Shown piece after piece: positions 16,969-25,575 of a DNA stretch of 36,449 nucleotides. The notes under the pieces are model-generated. The model was given only the letters and a program-made list of their open reading frames with translations. It was not told where the DNA came from and did not search any database. The stretch covers positions 1 to 36,449 of the forward strand of contig JAWXBI010000042.1 of the NCBI GenBank assembly GCA_034439915.1, given 5' to 3'. The stretch's first letter is position 1. Every line of letters starts with the position of its first letter. Source of the DNA: JADJLQ01 sp034439915. GTDB taxonomy: Bacteria; Bacteroidota; Bacteroidia; Chitinophagales; Saprospiraceae. A program made the position numbers and the translations under genes.

Positions 16969-18171
16969 TTAAAACTTAAATATAGCAGACAGGCCAAGTG
17001 TAGTCTGGTTATCCTGTGTCGTGCCATCTTTGCCGATATAGAGATCAGCGTGGCCATTTACATTATTATCACCTTTGGAGCTGTCAAACCGCAGTTCGGG
17101 TTTCAGCAACAGATTGCCACCTGCCAGACTGAAAACGGAGGTAAGTGTAACAGAAGTGTTTTGCCCACCAAGGTAACGAACGCCATAATAATCACTGTAT
17201 TGTTCTACTCTGGCCCCTACCGAAAACATATCCGTAGCTGCGAGGCTGAGGTAGCCGGCAACCCCACCAAAATTCGGATTATCTGTTTCCCCTAAAGTAA
17301 TTTTCTTAAACTCGGTATCAATACTGGTTTCAGTAGATTTATAAACTCCATAAGCACCGTTCAGGCCTAGAGTAAGTTTGCCCATAGTGTATCCAGCAGT
17401 GATATCATAAATTGATGTATTGAATCCATTGGGATCCGGTAAAGTATTAAAAACAGGGTGTAATGAACCGGCACGGTCTCCTTTACCAGTCAGGAAATTA
17501 AGGTAAATAAACATCCCATCGACCGGTAAAATCGAAATTTGGGCTATGGGTGATTTAAATCCGTTGTTGTCGTCATAGGTGTCCCAGGCATTGACCAACC
17601 CGGCCATGATTCCAATCTTGTCAGAGACCGCATAATTTACCTTTAACCCGGTATGAAAGAAGGGGCCATTGTTGAATAAATTAGATAAGGAATAGTGATA
17701 ATTGATGGATGATTCGATGACTTCATAACCAATATGGGTGCCGAACTGACCAACTGTAAATGACCATTTATCGTTGGGTTTGTAAACTCCGTAGAGCTGT
17801 TTAACCCCAAATACCCCACCGCCCAGACTGAGGGGAAATGAACTCCCGCTAAACTGAGCCAGCGTAGCCAATGAAGCATTAGGCCCTGCGATCATATCAG
17901 CGACCAATTCGATTTTATCGTTAATGTATTGGACTTTTCCCTGGATCATGCCTAATGAAAACTGATTATTGTTGATATCGAAAGCCCTTGATCCCGCTGC
18001 GGGTCCCCAAAGTGTGGCGCCTACACCTGGATTATTAAACGCGACATTATAATACATGTCGGCATATCCCGATATTATAATTGATTTAGGGGGGATAGAG
18101 TCCTGGCCTTTTGCCTGAAATATGGAAATGATTCCAAGCAGCATAAAAAATGATTTGTTTAAAAATTTCAT
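16969..18171 (-). CDS. Outer-membrane beta-barrel porin, OmpL-like (BBP2 family)
   Basis: 400 residues. Signal peptide at 1-23 (FFMLLGIISIFQAKGQ). The mature N-terminus ISGYADMYYNVAFNNPG, followed by RAFDINNNQFSLGMIQGKVQY, is the recognisable start of the putative beta-barrel porin-2 family. The rest alternates amphipathic strands with glycine and aromatic residues. It ends LGLSAIFKF, with the terminal Phe used for outer-membrane barrel insertion. Likely a passive channel for small solutes; specificity is unknown. It is monocistronic, with a terminator after it and a TACTTTTG box before it. Confidence 0.82.
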   Translation of the reverse strand: MKFLNKSFFMLLGIISIFQAKGQDSIPPKSIIISGYADMYYNVAFNNPGVGATLWGPAAGSRAFDINNNQFSLGMIQGKVQYINDKIELVADMIAGPNASLATLAQFSGSSFPLSLGGGVFGVKQLYGVYKPNDKWSFTVGQFGTHIGYEVIESSINYHYSLSNLFNNGPFFHTGLKVNYAVSDKIGIMAGLVNAWDTYDDNNGFKSPIAQISILPVDGMFIYLNFLTGKGDRAGSLHPVFNTLPDPNGFNTSIYDITAGYTMGKLTLGLNGAYGVYKSTETSIDTEFKKITLGETDNPNFGGVAGYLSLAATDMFSVGARVEQYSDYYGVRYLGGQNTSVTLTSVFSLAGGNLLLKPELRFDSSKGDNNVNGHADLYIGKDGTTQDNQTTLGLSAIFKF

Positions 18172-18194
18172 AGTTATTGATTTGATATTAACAT

Positions 18195-18202
18195 CAAAAG
18201 TA
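18195..18202 (-). promoter_or_regulatory. -7 promoter box of the porin gene
   Basis: On the minus strand TACTTTTG matches the Bacteroidota TAnnTTTG box exactly, 23 bases before the ATG. A -33 TTTG is not at standard spacing; the nearest TTTTTG is 25 bases upstream. Confidence 0.45.
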
Positions 18203-18252
18203 TATTACTGCGGGCCGGTAAAAAACTCAAAAACTCTATGAAATTGTAATTT

Positions 18253-18271
18253 TCAATTTTGTTAAAATTGA
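18253..18271. promoter_or_regulatory. Palindrome upstream of the porin promoter, possible operator
   Basis: TCAATTTT and AAAATTGA arms with a 3-base spacer lie about 50-70 bases upstream of the porin -7 box. It is AT-only except for one C or G per arm, so chance is a real alternative. Confidence 0.3.
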
Positions 18272-18630
18272 GTTTAAAAAACCAACAAATCTTTCTTATA
18301 ATTTAAAAAAATGCACTAAACAGGTTTGATTTTAAGCTTTTAAGCTAAAAAAAGTGAATTTTTTGACAAAATAAGTTTATTCTATTTTGGTTAGATTTTG
18401 ACCCGCCCAGCACTCGGAATCGGCTCTTGGAGTGTTATTTTTTTTTGATAAAAAAAGATTATTCCGGAAAAAAAGGGGAGCCTAGGTCCCCGGGATCGGT
18501 ACAGGCAGGTGTAAAAAATACCCAATAAATGATCGGAACCAAAATCCGTGACGACCCGGCATAGATCTGATTAAAATCCTGTAAATTCAGGCGAATTTTA
18601 AACTACTACATCATCCACCAGCAACCATCA

Positions 18631-20028
18631 ATGAAAAAAGCAAGCAGAAGGCGGTTTATTCGTCAGGTCGGGGCAGGTTCCCTGGCTTTATCCGGAAGTC
18701 TGTTCACTCCGGCTATAGCAGAAGCGTATTATGAAAAACATATCCTGCCTTATTCGAGGACTTTTTCGGCGAATGAAAAATTGAATATCGGGGTCATCGG
18801 CTGTGGCATCCAGGGCAATTCGGATCTCAGTGCTGCCTTAAAAGTGCCCGGAGCTGCCATCGCAGGTGCCTGTGACTTGTACACGGGACGGTTGACCAGG
18901 ATGAAGGAAGTCCATGGAAAAGACTTATTTGTTACCCGTGATTACCGCGAATTGTTGCAGCGCAAAGACATTGACGCCGTTATTGTGGCGACCAGTGATC
19001 ATTGGCATAGCCGTATTGCCATAGATGCGCTCAAGGCCGGAAAACATGTGTATTGTGAAAAACCCATGGTCCACTTATTGAATCAGGGCCATGAGGTGAT
19101 CAAAACTCAAAAAGAGACCGCCAAAGTATTACAGGTTGGTAGTCAGGGAATTAGTGGGGTCGATTTTGCTAAAGCCAGAGAAATCTACCAGTCCGGCACG
19201 ATTGGCAAACTCAATTGTATAGAAGCGTCCAACGATCGTCAAAATGCGATTGGAGCCTGGCAATATAGCATCCCATACGATCAATCCCCTCAGACGGTGG
19301 ATTGGGACAAATATGTCGAAATCATGAACAAAAAGCCGGCTTACGATCCTAAAAAATTCTTCTGGTGGCGCAATTATAAAGAATTCGGGACGGGTATGTC
19401 GGGTGATTTATATGTCCACCTCATTACCGGGATTCACTATGTGACGGGTTCAAAAGGCCCTTCCCGTATTTTATCCTCGGGAGAGTTGGCTTATTGGAAA
19501 GATGGAAGAAATGTACCGGACGTGATGGTTACTATATTGGATTATGATGAAACTCCGGAACATCCGGCTTTCCAGGTGATGTTGAGGGTCAATTTTGTAA
19601 GCGGTGCCGGTGGTAGCGGGGGTACCAAATTTATTGGAAGTGAAGGGGTGATGACCAAAACCGGTCGGGGTGTCAAGGTTCAACACAGCCTGATGGCCAA
19701 AGCACCCGGCATGGGAGGGTATGATTCCTTATTTACCTACCCCAAGGAAATGCAGGATAAAATGATGGCCGACTACAATGCAAAATGGAGCGAAGACGAT
19801 AAAAAAAGGCCCAGTCGCCCGCCGATTGAATACAATGCTCCGGAAGGCCATGATGCCCATGTGGAGCACTTTAGTAATTTTTTCGAGACCATCAGAAACA
19901 ACAAACCGAATATAGAAGATGCAACTTTTGGTTTCAGGGCTGCCGGTCCCTGCCTGGCAGCGAATGAAAGTTATTTTCAAAAGAAAATCATAAAATGGGA
20001 TGCTGCCGGCATGAAACTCAAGAAATAA
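18631..20028 (+). CDS. Tat-exported Gfo/Idh/MocA-family oxidoreductase
   Basis: 465 residues. The twin-arginine signal is SRRRFIRQVGAGSLALSGS. The Rossmann fold starts LNIGVIGCGIQGNSD (GxGxxG). The family's catalytic EKP motif is present as YCEKPM with Lys144. The following DHWHSRIAIDALKAGKHV is typical of the NAD(P)-dependent Gfo/Idh/MocA dehydrogenases. The substrate is probably a sugar or inositol derivative handled outside the cytoplasm, with the cofactor loaded before export. An unknown lipoprotein follows after 15 bases, so the two are likely co-transcribed. It is one of two Tat members of this superfamily in the window; the other is the GH109-like gene. Confidence 0.86.
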   Translation: MKKASRRRFIRQVGAGSLALSGSLFTPAIAEAYYEKHILPYSRTFSANEKLNIGVIGCGIQGNSDLSAALKVPGAAIAGACDLYTGRLTRMKEVHGKDLFVTRDYRELLQRKDIDAVIVATSDHWHSRIAIDALKAGKHVYCEKPMVHLLNQGHEVIKTQKETAKVLQVGSQGISGVDFAKAREIYQSGTIGKLNCIEASNDRQNAIGAWQYSIPYDQSPQTVDWDKYVEIMNKKPAYDPKKFFWWRNYKEFGTGMSGDLYVHLITGIHYVTGSKGPSRILSSGELAYWKDGRNVPDVMVTILDYDETPEHPAFQVMLRVNFVSGAGGSGGTKFIGSEGVMTKTGRGVKVQHSLMAKAPGMGGYDSLFTYPKEMQDKMMADYNAKWSEDDKKRPSRPPIEYNAPEGHDAHVEHFSNFFETIRNNKPNIEDATFGFRAAGPCLAANESYFQKKIIKWDAAGMKLKK

Positions 20029-20043
20029 TTCGTTTTTCCCTGC

Positions 20044-20583
20044 ATGAGATCTAACCCTGTTTTGATGAATGCCAGGATCATGGTACTGCTGATCAGCCTG
20101 TCGGTCCTGAGTTGTACCAAAATGGATGACCAGTTTTTATTCCGGATGGAATATGATGAGATCGTGGCCATACCGGCAGGACTCAATACCATTGAGACGT
20201 ATACTTTTGTGTTGAAGGACATCCCTACCAACTACCCGATATTATTACAAACTAATAATTTAAGTGATGCTGCAGTCAATTCCATCAACCCTGGCAGTGT
20301 AAGACTAACGGATGAGCTGAATCAACTCGATTTTAGCCGGTTTGAGAGAATTTCACTGCTGGCGAGTAATGGCGATTTTAGAAATGAAAAAGAAATCGGA
20401 TATCTGGAAATAATCCCACTCAACTCCACCAATCAGCTGCAATTGTTTCCTACCCTGGTCAATGCAAAGGATTTGTTTGCAGCCAGTTCGTTTAATCTCA
20501 GGCTTAAAGTAAAACTCAGAGGTTTCCTCACCTCTTCTGCCAATATCAGGATGCGGATAGCCATGAATGCCCGAAAAACCTGA
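20044..20583 (+). CDS. Hypothetical lipoprotein, all-beta, unknown function
   Basis: 179 residues from ATG 20044; internal Met at 20065 or 20080 could be the real start. Lipoprotein signal RIMVLLISLSVLSC has its cysteine at the lipobox. The mature part is rich in short beta segments (TIETYTFVLKDIPTNYPILLQTNN, NLRLKVKLRGFLTSSANIRMRIAMNA) and has no catalytic motif that I recognise. I do not recognise the family. It lies 15 bases after the Tat oxidoreductase, and a shared role at the cell envelope is inferred from that only. Convergent with acs. Confidence 0.68.
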   Translation: MRSNPVLMNARIMVLLISLSVLSCTKMDDQFLFRMEYDEIVAIPAGLNTIETYTFVLKDIPTNYPILLQTNNLSDAAVNSINPGSVRLTDELNQLDFSRFERISLLASNGDFRNEKEIGYLEIIPLNSTNQLQLFPTLVNAKDLFAASSFNLRLKVKLRGFLTSSANIRMRIAMNARKT

Positions 20584-20626
20584 CACCATCTGAAAATAGT
20601 TGTCCCGGATTCCGGCAAGAAGGGTA

Positions 20627-22525
20627 TTAATGGCCCAACCGTCCACTTTTAATGTCTTCGACCACCGCGGGGTCCAGCAACGTGGAGATATCGCCCAGCT
20701 GTTCGATTTCGCCTTCTGCAATTTTTCTCAACAAGCGCCGCATAATTTTACCACTCCTGGTTTTAGGCAAACCCCGGACAAACTGGATCCTTTCGGGCCT
20801 GGCAATAGGCCCGATTACATGGTCTACCGTAGCAATAATCTCTTTTCGCAATTTATCGGGCGAATCGGAAGGATTGGAAATTACAAAAGCATATATCCCT
20901 TGCCCTTTTATATCGTGAGGATAACCTACTACAGCACTTTCAATGACTTCATGGTGCATGTCGATGGCATTTTCAATTTCAGCGGTCCCGATTCGGTGGC
21001 CGCTCACGTTCAGGACATCATCCACCCGTCCGGTAATCCGGTAATTACCGTCCGCATCCCTCAATGCCCCATCCCCGGTAAAATATAACCCCGGATAGGT
21101 TTTGAAGTAAGCCCTTTTGCAACTCTCGTGATCACCATAAGTAGTCCTGATCGCACTGGGCCAGGCAGCACGGAGGCATAAATTGCCGGCAGCTGGATTG
21201 CCCATTATTTCAGATCCTTTTTCATCTACCAGCAGCGGCTGGATCCCGGGCAAGGGCAGGGTAGCAAAAGAGGCTTTGGAAGGGGTCACCCCGGCCAGAT
21301 TGCTGATGAGAATTCCTCCGGTCTCGGTCTGCCACCAGGTATCGACCACCGGGCATTTGTTTTTGCCCGCATGTTCACTGTACCAATGCCAGGCTTCTTC
21401 ATTGATGGGTTCGCCTACTGACCCTAAAATCTTAAGGCTATTCAGGTCTTTACCCAGAAATGGGTCCGTCCCATAACTCATCAGGCTGCGAATAGCGGTT
21501 GGGGCGGTGTACAATATATTGACCTGGTGTTTATCGACGATCTCCCAAAAACGACCGGGATCCGGCCAGGTAGGTATGCCTTCAAACATAAGGCTCGTAG
21601 CCCGGGCACAAAGAGGTCCATAAATAATATAACTATGGCCGGTTACCCAGCCAATATCGGCAGTACAAAAATGAATGTCCCCGGGCTGATACTGAAATAC
21701 ATTAACAAAACTATAGGTGGTGTAAACCATATAACCCCCGCAGGTATGGACCACCCCTTTGGGTTTGCCGGTACTTCCGCTGGTATATAATATAAAAAGC
21801 AGATCCTCGCTATCCATTGCTGTGGCCGGATAATCGTCGATGGAGAGATCGCGGACTTCATGCCACCATACATCCCTCCCGGATTGCATATCTACGGGAG
21901 AGCCCGTATGCCGGTATACAAACACCCGTTTTATAAAATCGATTTCACTCAGGGCCTCGTCCACTATCGGTTTTAAGGCCAGCTCTTTGGCACCCCTCTG
22001 GGCACCATCGCAGGTGATCACAAACTCTGCATCAGCATCCAGTACCCGGTCCTTAATACTTTTAGCGCTAAAACCTCCAAAAATCACACTATGCACTGCG
22101 CCTATGCGTGCGCAGGCCAACACGGCAACAGTCAATTCCGGAATCATCCCCATATAAATACATACCCGGTCTCCTTTTTTTACTCCCTGGCTGACCAACA
22201 TAGCTGAAGTCCGGCATACCTCCTGATAGAGTTGCCGGTAAGTCAACGCTCTGATTGGTTTCTTCGGATCGTTTGGCTCCCAGATCAGGGCAGGCTGATC
22301 ACCCGCTTCTGCCAGGTGGCGATCCAGGCAATTTTCAGTGATGTTTAGCTGGCCTCCGATAAACCAGGATATGTTCGGTTCTTCAAAATTCCAGTCGCTG
22401 ACCTTGTCCCATTTTTTTTTCCATGTAAAAGTACTGGCTATATCTGCCCAAAACGCATCGGGATCCGATATACTTCGTTGATACGCGGTGTGGTATTCTT
22501 CTAAGGATTTAATTTGGAAGGACAT
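20627..22525 (-). CDS. acs: Acetyl-CoA synthetase (AMP-forming)
   Basis: 632 residues, close to the usual ~650. The adenylate-forming P-loop is ILYTSGSTGKPKGVVHT. Acs-specific segments include VDTWWQTETGGILIS and YFTGDGALRDADGNYRITGRVDDV. The C-terminal PKTRSGKIMRRLLRK carries the catalytic and acetylation-regulated Lys at about 593. It converts acetate, ATP and CoA to acetyl-CoA, AMP and pyrophosphate in the cytoplasm, feeding central metabolism. It starts MSFQIKSLEEYHTAYQRS, as expected. Divergent from parE across about 200 bases. Confidence 0.95.
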   Translation of the reverse strand: MSFQIKSLEEYHTAYQRSISDPDAFWADIASTFTWKKKWDKVSDWNFEEPNISWFIGGQLNITENCLDRHLAEAGDQPALIWEPNDPKKPIRALTYRQLYQEVCRTSAMLVSQGVKKGDRVCIYMGMIPELTVAVLACARIGAVHSVIFGGFSAKSIKDRVLDADAEFVITCDGAQRGAKELALKPIVDEALSEIDFIKRVFVYRHTGSPVDMQSGRDVWWHEVRDLSIDDYPATAMDSEDLLFILYTSGSTGKPKGVVHTCGGYMVYTTYSFVNVFQYQPGDIHFCTADIGWVTGHSYIIYGPLCARATSLMFEGIPTWPDPGRFWEIVDKHQVNILYTAPTAIRSLMSYGTDPFLGKDLNSLKILGSVGEPINEEAWHWYSEHAGKNKCPVVDTWWQTETGGILISNLAGVTPSKASFATLPLPGIQPLLVDEKGSEIMGNPAAGNLCLRAAWPSAIRTTYGDHESCKRAYFKTYPGLYFTGDGALRDADGNYRITGRVDDVLNVSGHRIGTAEIENAIDMHHEVIESAVVGYPHDIKGQGIYAFVISNPSDSPDKLRKEIIATVDHVIGPIARPERIQFVRGLPKTRSGKIMRRLLRKIAEGEIEQLGDISTLLDPAVVEDIKSGRLGH

Positions 22526-22698
22526 AATTCTTACAATTTCACCCGGACTGCTAGTTTTAAACCAGGTATTTTGACAAAGTTTAAAAATATTATTTAGTTA
22601 ACCTGTGTTTGAAAGTGATAAATATAAGTTATTCATTGTTTTAAATCCGGGATGAACCCAAAATCTTAAATCAGATTATACATTTTTATAATATGTCT

Positions 22699-22706
22699 TA
22701 TCTTTA
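22699..22706 (+). promoter_or_regulatory. Possible -7 box of parE
   Basis: TATCTTTA differs from TAnnTTTG at the last base and lies 21 bases before the ATG. No -33 element is recognised. The same octamer occurs just before the chitinase start. Confidence 0.35.
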
Positions 22707-22727
22707 CCCACACCAATTGATTGACCC

Positions 22728-24638
22728 ATGGCAGATGTAAAATATACTGAAGATGATATCAGATCCCTCGACTGGAAAGAACATATCCGGCTGAGACCGG
22801 GTATGTATATCGGCAAATTGGGTGATGGAGCTGCTCCGGATGACGGGATATACGTCCTCATCAAAGAGGTGATGGACAATTGTATAGATGAATACACCAT
22901 GGGGTATGGTAAACAGGTAGATATTTCCTGTATAGATGGGACTGTCGAGGTCAGGGATTTTGGACGTGGTGTGCCCCTCGGCAAAGTGGTCGAGTGTGTC
23001 TCCAGGATCAATACCGGGGCTAAATACGACTCAAAAGCATTTAAAAAATCTGTTGGCCTCAATGGGGTGGGCACCAAAGCAGTCAATGCCCTCTCCGATT
23101 ATTTTTTTATCCGGGCAATACGGGAAGGCAAAGCGAAAACCGCTGAGTTTAAAAAGGGTAACCTGGTCAAGGATCCACCGGTCTCCGGCTCCAACGAGGA
23201 AAACGGTACCCTGGTGCGGTTTATCCCGGATGCTTCCATATTTAAACATTTTGAGTTTCAACATCCCCATATTGAAAACCAATTGTGGAATTATGCCTAT
23301 CTCAATGCCGGGCTTAAAATAAAATTTAATAACAAAATCCTTCAGTCTAAAAACGGGTTGCTGGATTTACTCAGCCGCAAAACTGAAGGGGAAGAATTGC
23401 GATACCCGATCATTCATCTTAAAGGGGATGATATTGAACTGGCCTTGTGTCATGGCAATGAGTACGGCGAACAATACTATTCATTCGTCAATGGTCAAAA
23501 TACGACCCAGGGTGGCACCCATCTGACCGCGTTTAAAGAATCTATTGTCGAAACCCTTAGAAACTATTTTAAAAAAGAATACGATCCCAAAGATATCCGC
23601 GCTTCGATTATTACTGCCATCAGTATCCGTATTGAAGAACCTGTATTTGAATCGCAGACCAAGACCAAACTCGGCTCCCAGACCATTGCCCCGGAAGGCC
23701 AAAGCCTGAAATCGTTTATGAACGAGTTCATCACCCGGCAACTGGACAATTTTTTACATAAAAACCCGGACACGGCGAATGCGTTGCAAGCCAGGATACA
23801 ACAATCAGAACGGGAAAGAAAAGAAATTGCAGGAGTTCGAAAGTTGGCCAATGAACGCGCAAAAAAAGCCAATATTTTTAATAAAAAACTGCACGATTGC
23901 CGGGTCCATTTTGGCGACAAGGGCGATGAAGAAACCAGAAGGGGAACGACGCTTTTTATTACCGAGGGTGATTCTGCCAGTGGATCATTGACCAAAGCGC
24001 GAAACGTGCAGACCCAGGCTGTGTTTAGCCTTAGAGGCAAACCGCTCAATTGTTATGGTATGACGAAAAAGATCGTCTATGAAAATGAAGAGCTCAATCT
24101 GTTACAGCATGCCCTTGATATTGAAGACGGTATTGATAATCTTCGGTTTAATCAGGTGGTGATCAGCACCGATGCCGACGTGGACGGCATGCATATCCGG
24201 TTATTGTTGCTGACGTTTTTTTTACAATTTTTTCCGGACCTGGTGCGCAATGGCCATTTATTTATCCTGGAAACCCCATTGTTTCGGGTCCGGGACAAAC
24301 AACAAACCTTTTATTGTTACAGCCCAAAAGAGAAAGCCGATGCCATCGATGCATTAAGAGGAAAAGCTGAGATAACCCGTTTTAAAGGTTTAGGTGAAAT
24401 CTCCCCGGGAGAATTTGGGCGGTTTATCGGCAGTGATATGCGATTGGAACCAGTCATTTTACAGGAAGGTACAGCGATAGAAGATATCCTTGAATATTAT
24501 ATGGGTAAAAACACGCCCGAACGCCAGGAATTTATAATCGAAAACCTGCGGGCAGGCCTGGATGAGCTAAAACCGGAAGAACAGCTGGTGGATGAGGATA
24601 TCGAGGAAATGGAAGAGTTAGAAGCAGGTAACCCCTAA
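22728..24638 (+). CDS. parE: DNA topoisomerase IV subunit B (type IIA ATPase subunit)
   Basis: 636 residues. The GHKL ATPase start is HIRLRPGMYIGKLGDG...EVMDNCIDEY, with NGVGTKAVNALS. The TOPRIM domain has E413 in EGDSASGSLTKAR and the metal-binding D482-x-D484-x-D486 in STDADVDGMHI. The length and the lack of the GyrB insert favour ParE over GyrB. With ParC it decatenates and relaxes DNA; parC is not adjacent. The last codons and the stop lie inside a tandem heptamer tract, so the C-terminal Asn-Pro is repeat-encoded. It is convergent with the FNR gene. Confidence 0.9.
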   Translation: MADVKYTEDDIRSLDWKEHIRLRPGMYIGKLGDGAAPDDGIYVLIKEVMDNCIDEYTMGYGKQVDISCIDGTVEVRDFGRGVPLGKVVECVSRINTGAKYDSKAFKKSVGLNGVGTKAVNALSDYFFIRAIREGKAKTAEFKKGNLVKDPPVSGSNEENGTLVRFIPDASIFKHFEFQHPHIENQLWNYAYLNAGLKIKFNNKILQSKNGLLDLLSRKTEGEELRYPIIHLKGDDIELALCHGNEYGEQYYSFVNGQNTTQGGTHLTAFKESIVETLRNYFKKEYDPKDIRASIITAISIRIEEPVFESQTKTKLGSQTIAPEGQSLKSFMNEFITRQLDNFLHKNPDTANALQARIQQSERERKEIAGVRKLANERAKKANIFNKKLHDCRVHFGDKGDEETRRGTTLFITEGDSASGSLTKARNVQTQAVFSLRGKPLNCYGMTKKIVYENEELNLLQHALDIEDGIDNLRFNQVVISTDADVDGMHIRLLLLTFFLQFFPDLVRNGHLFILETPLFRVRDKQQTFYCYSPKEKADAIDALRGKAEITRFKGLGEISPGEFGRFIGSDMRLEPVILQEGTAIEDILEYYMGKNTPERQEFIIENLRAGLDELKPEEQLVDEDIEEMEELEAGNP

Positions 24639-24705
24639 CCCCTAACTTCTAACCCCTAACTTTTAACCCCTAACTTTTAACCCCCACTCCCTAACTTCCA
24701 ACTTC
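24629..24705. repeat. Telomere-like heptamer tandem tract spanning the parE stop codon
   Basis: Eleven consecutive 7-base units: TAACCCC five times, TAACTTT twice, TAACTTC twice, plus CACTCCC and CAACTTC. There is no interruption in the 7-base period. The second unit supplies the parE stop TAA (24636). The tract ends 8 bases before the stop of the convergent FNR gene. Confidence 0.85.
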
Positions 24706-24712
24706 TTCGAAA

Positions 24713-25456
24713 TCACCCATACAACTCATAATGTATTTGCTCTCTCGGAAATTTCATTTTTACGAATAAATTAGCAACCGCCTCATCTATCATCTGAGAC
24801 CAACCGCATAAATAAAAATGGATATCCGGTCGATATTGGGCATATTGTTTTTGATAAATCGGGTGCACATACCCCGAATGAAGGTAAGCATTGGATTGAA
24901 CATTCAGATTTTCTCTTGATAAAGCAACATCATAAGTAAAGCCCGGTATTTCTTGTTGCAATTGCATAAACTCGTTATGATAAAGTATATCGGCTTGTTT
25001 CCGGGTCCCAAAAATCAAGTGTATAGCGCGGTGTGGTAGGGGATTGTTTTTTAAATCCAAAAGCATGCTGCGAAAAGGTGCGACACCGGTACCCGTGCAC
25101 ACCAGCACGAGGTCATGATCAATCTGACCGGGCAGGACAAACCCCCCTTCGGGCCCTTTAAATTTTAAAGTACTGCCGGGTATAACCTCATTAAAAAAAT
25201 AGGAGCTGCCCAGACCTTGATCAAATCGTACGATACAAAGTTCAATAAAATTTGATTTTCCCGGGGGCGAAGCAATGGAATAACTGCGCCAGCGGTTGAT
25301 CCTTTTTTCGCTTACCGGCAAATCAAACGTGATGAATTGACCTGCTTTAAAATCAAAAAGGTCGGTTTCGGGGATTTCCAGGGTAAACGATCTGACGTCC
25401 GGCGCAATGTCCCGGATAGCTGTTACCACACCGGTATACCAATGGGCAAGAGGCAT
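24713..25456 (-). CDS. Ferredoxin-NADP(H) reductase, FAD-binding
   Basis: 247 residues, the size of bacterial FNR. The FAD-binding barrel has RWRSYSIASPPG (the RxYS flavin motif). The NAD(P) domain has LVCTGTGVAPFRSMLLDL and FYLCGWSQMIDEAV (the C-G-x-x-M segment). It ends HYELYG with an aromatic residue near the C-terminus. It moves electrons between NADPH and ferredoxin or flavodoxin in the cytoplasm. It lies downstream of the GHMP kinase on the same strand with a 119-base gap, so it probably has its own promoter. Confidence 0.87.
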   Translation of the reverse strand: MPLAHWYTGVVTAIRDIAPDVRSFTLEIPETDLFDFKAGQFITFDLPVSEKRINRWRSYSIASPPGKSNFIELCIVRFDQGLGSSYFFNEVIPGSTLKFKGPEGGFVLPGQIDHDLVLVCTGTGVAPFRSMLLDLKNNPLPHRAIHLIFGTRKQADILYHNEFMQLQQEIPGFTYDVALSRENLNVQSNAYLHSGYVHPIYQKQYAQYRPDIHFYLCGWSQMIDEAVANLFVKMKFPREQIHYELYG

Positions 25457-25575
25457 ACTAAGGATAATTAATTAATAGAGTTTGATGCATATAAACCATT
25501 TACCAATACAAACAAACGATAAGAAGGTTTGTTAACCAGTTGTGAAAACAATTAATAAAATTTCCGGTAAAATCT

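Larger units (their letters stand above)
18172..18630. other. AT-rich divergent intergenic region
   Basis: No gene seen. It contains the porin -7 box, a perfect 8-bp inverted repeat TCAATTTT-GTT-AAAATTGA (18253-18271) that could be an operator, and long A/T runs. GGGGA and TCCCC arms surround GCCTAGG near 18475-18492. The promoter of the Tat oxidoreductase must lie at the right end but is not clear. Confidence 0.5.

Noticed and set aside
20600..21088. Long open frame opposite acs
   Set aside because: It is a shadow of the acs coding strand; acs is unambiguous by motifs and length. Similar shadows opposite rpoN, parE and the C25 gene were dismissed for the same reason.
24629..24705. True telomere or chromosome end
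   Set aside because: The array is short, internal, and flanked by intact genes on both sides. It matches a gene-end repeat pattern seen twice more in the window.
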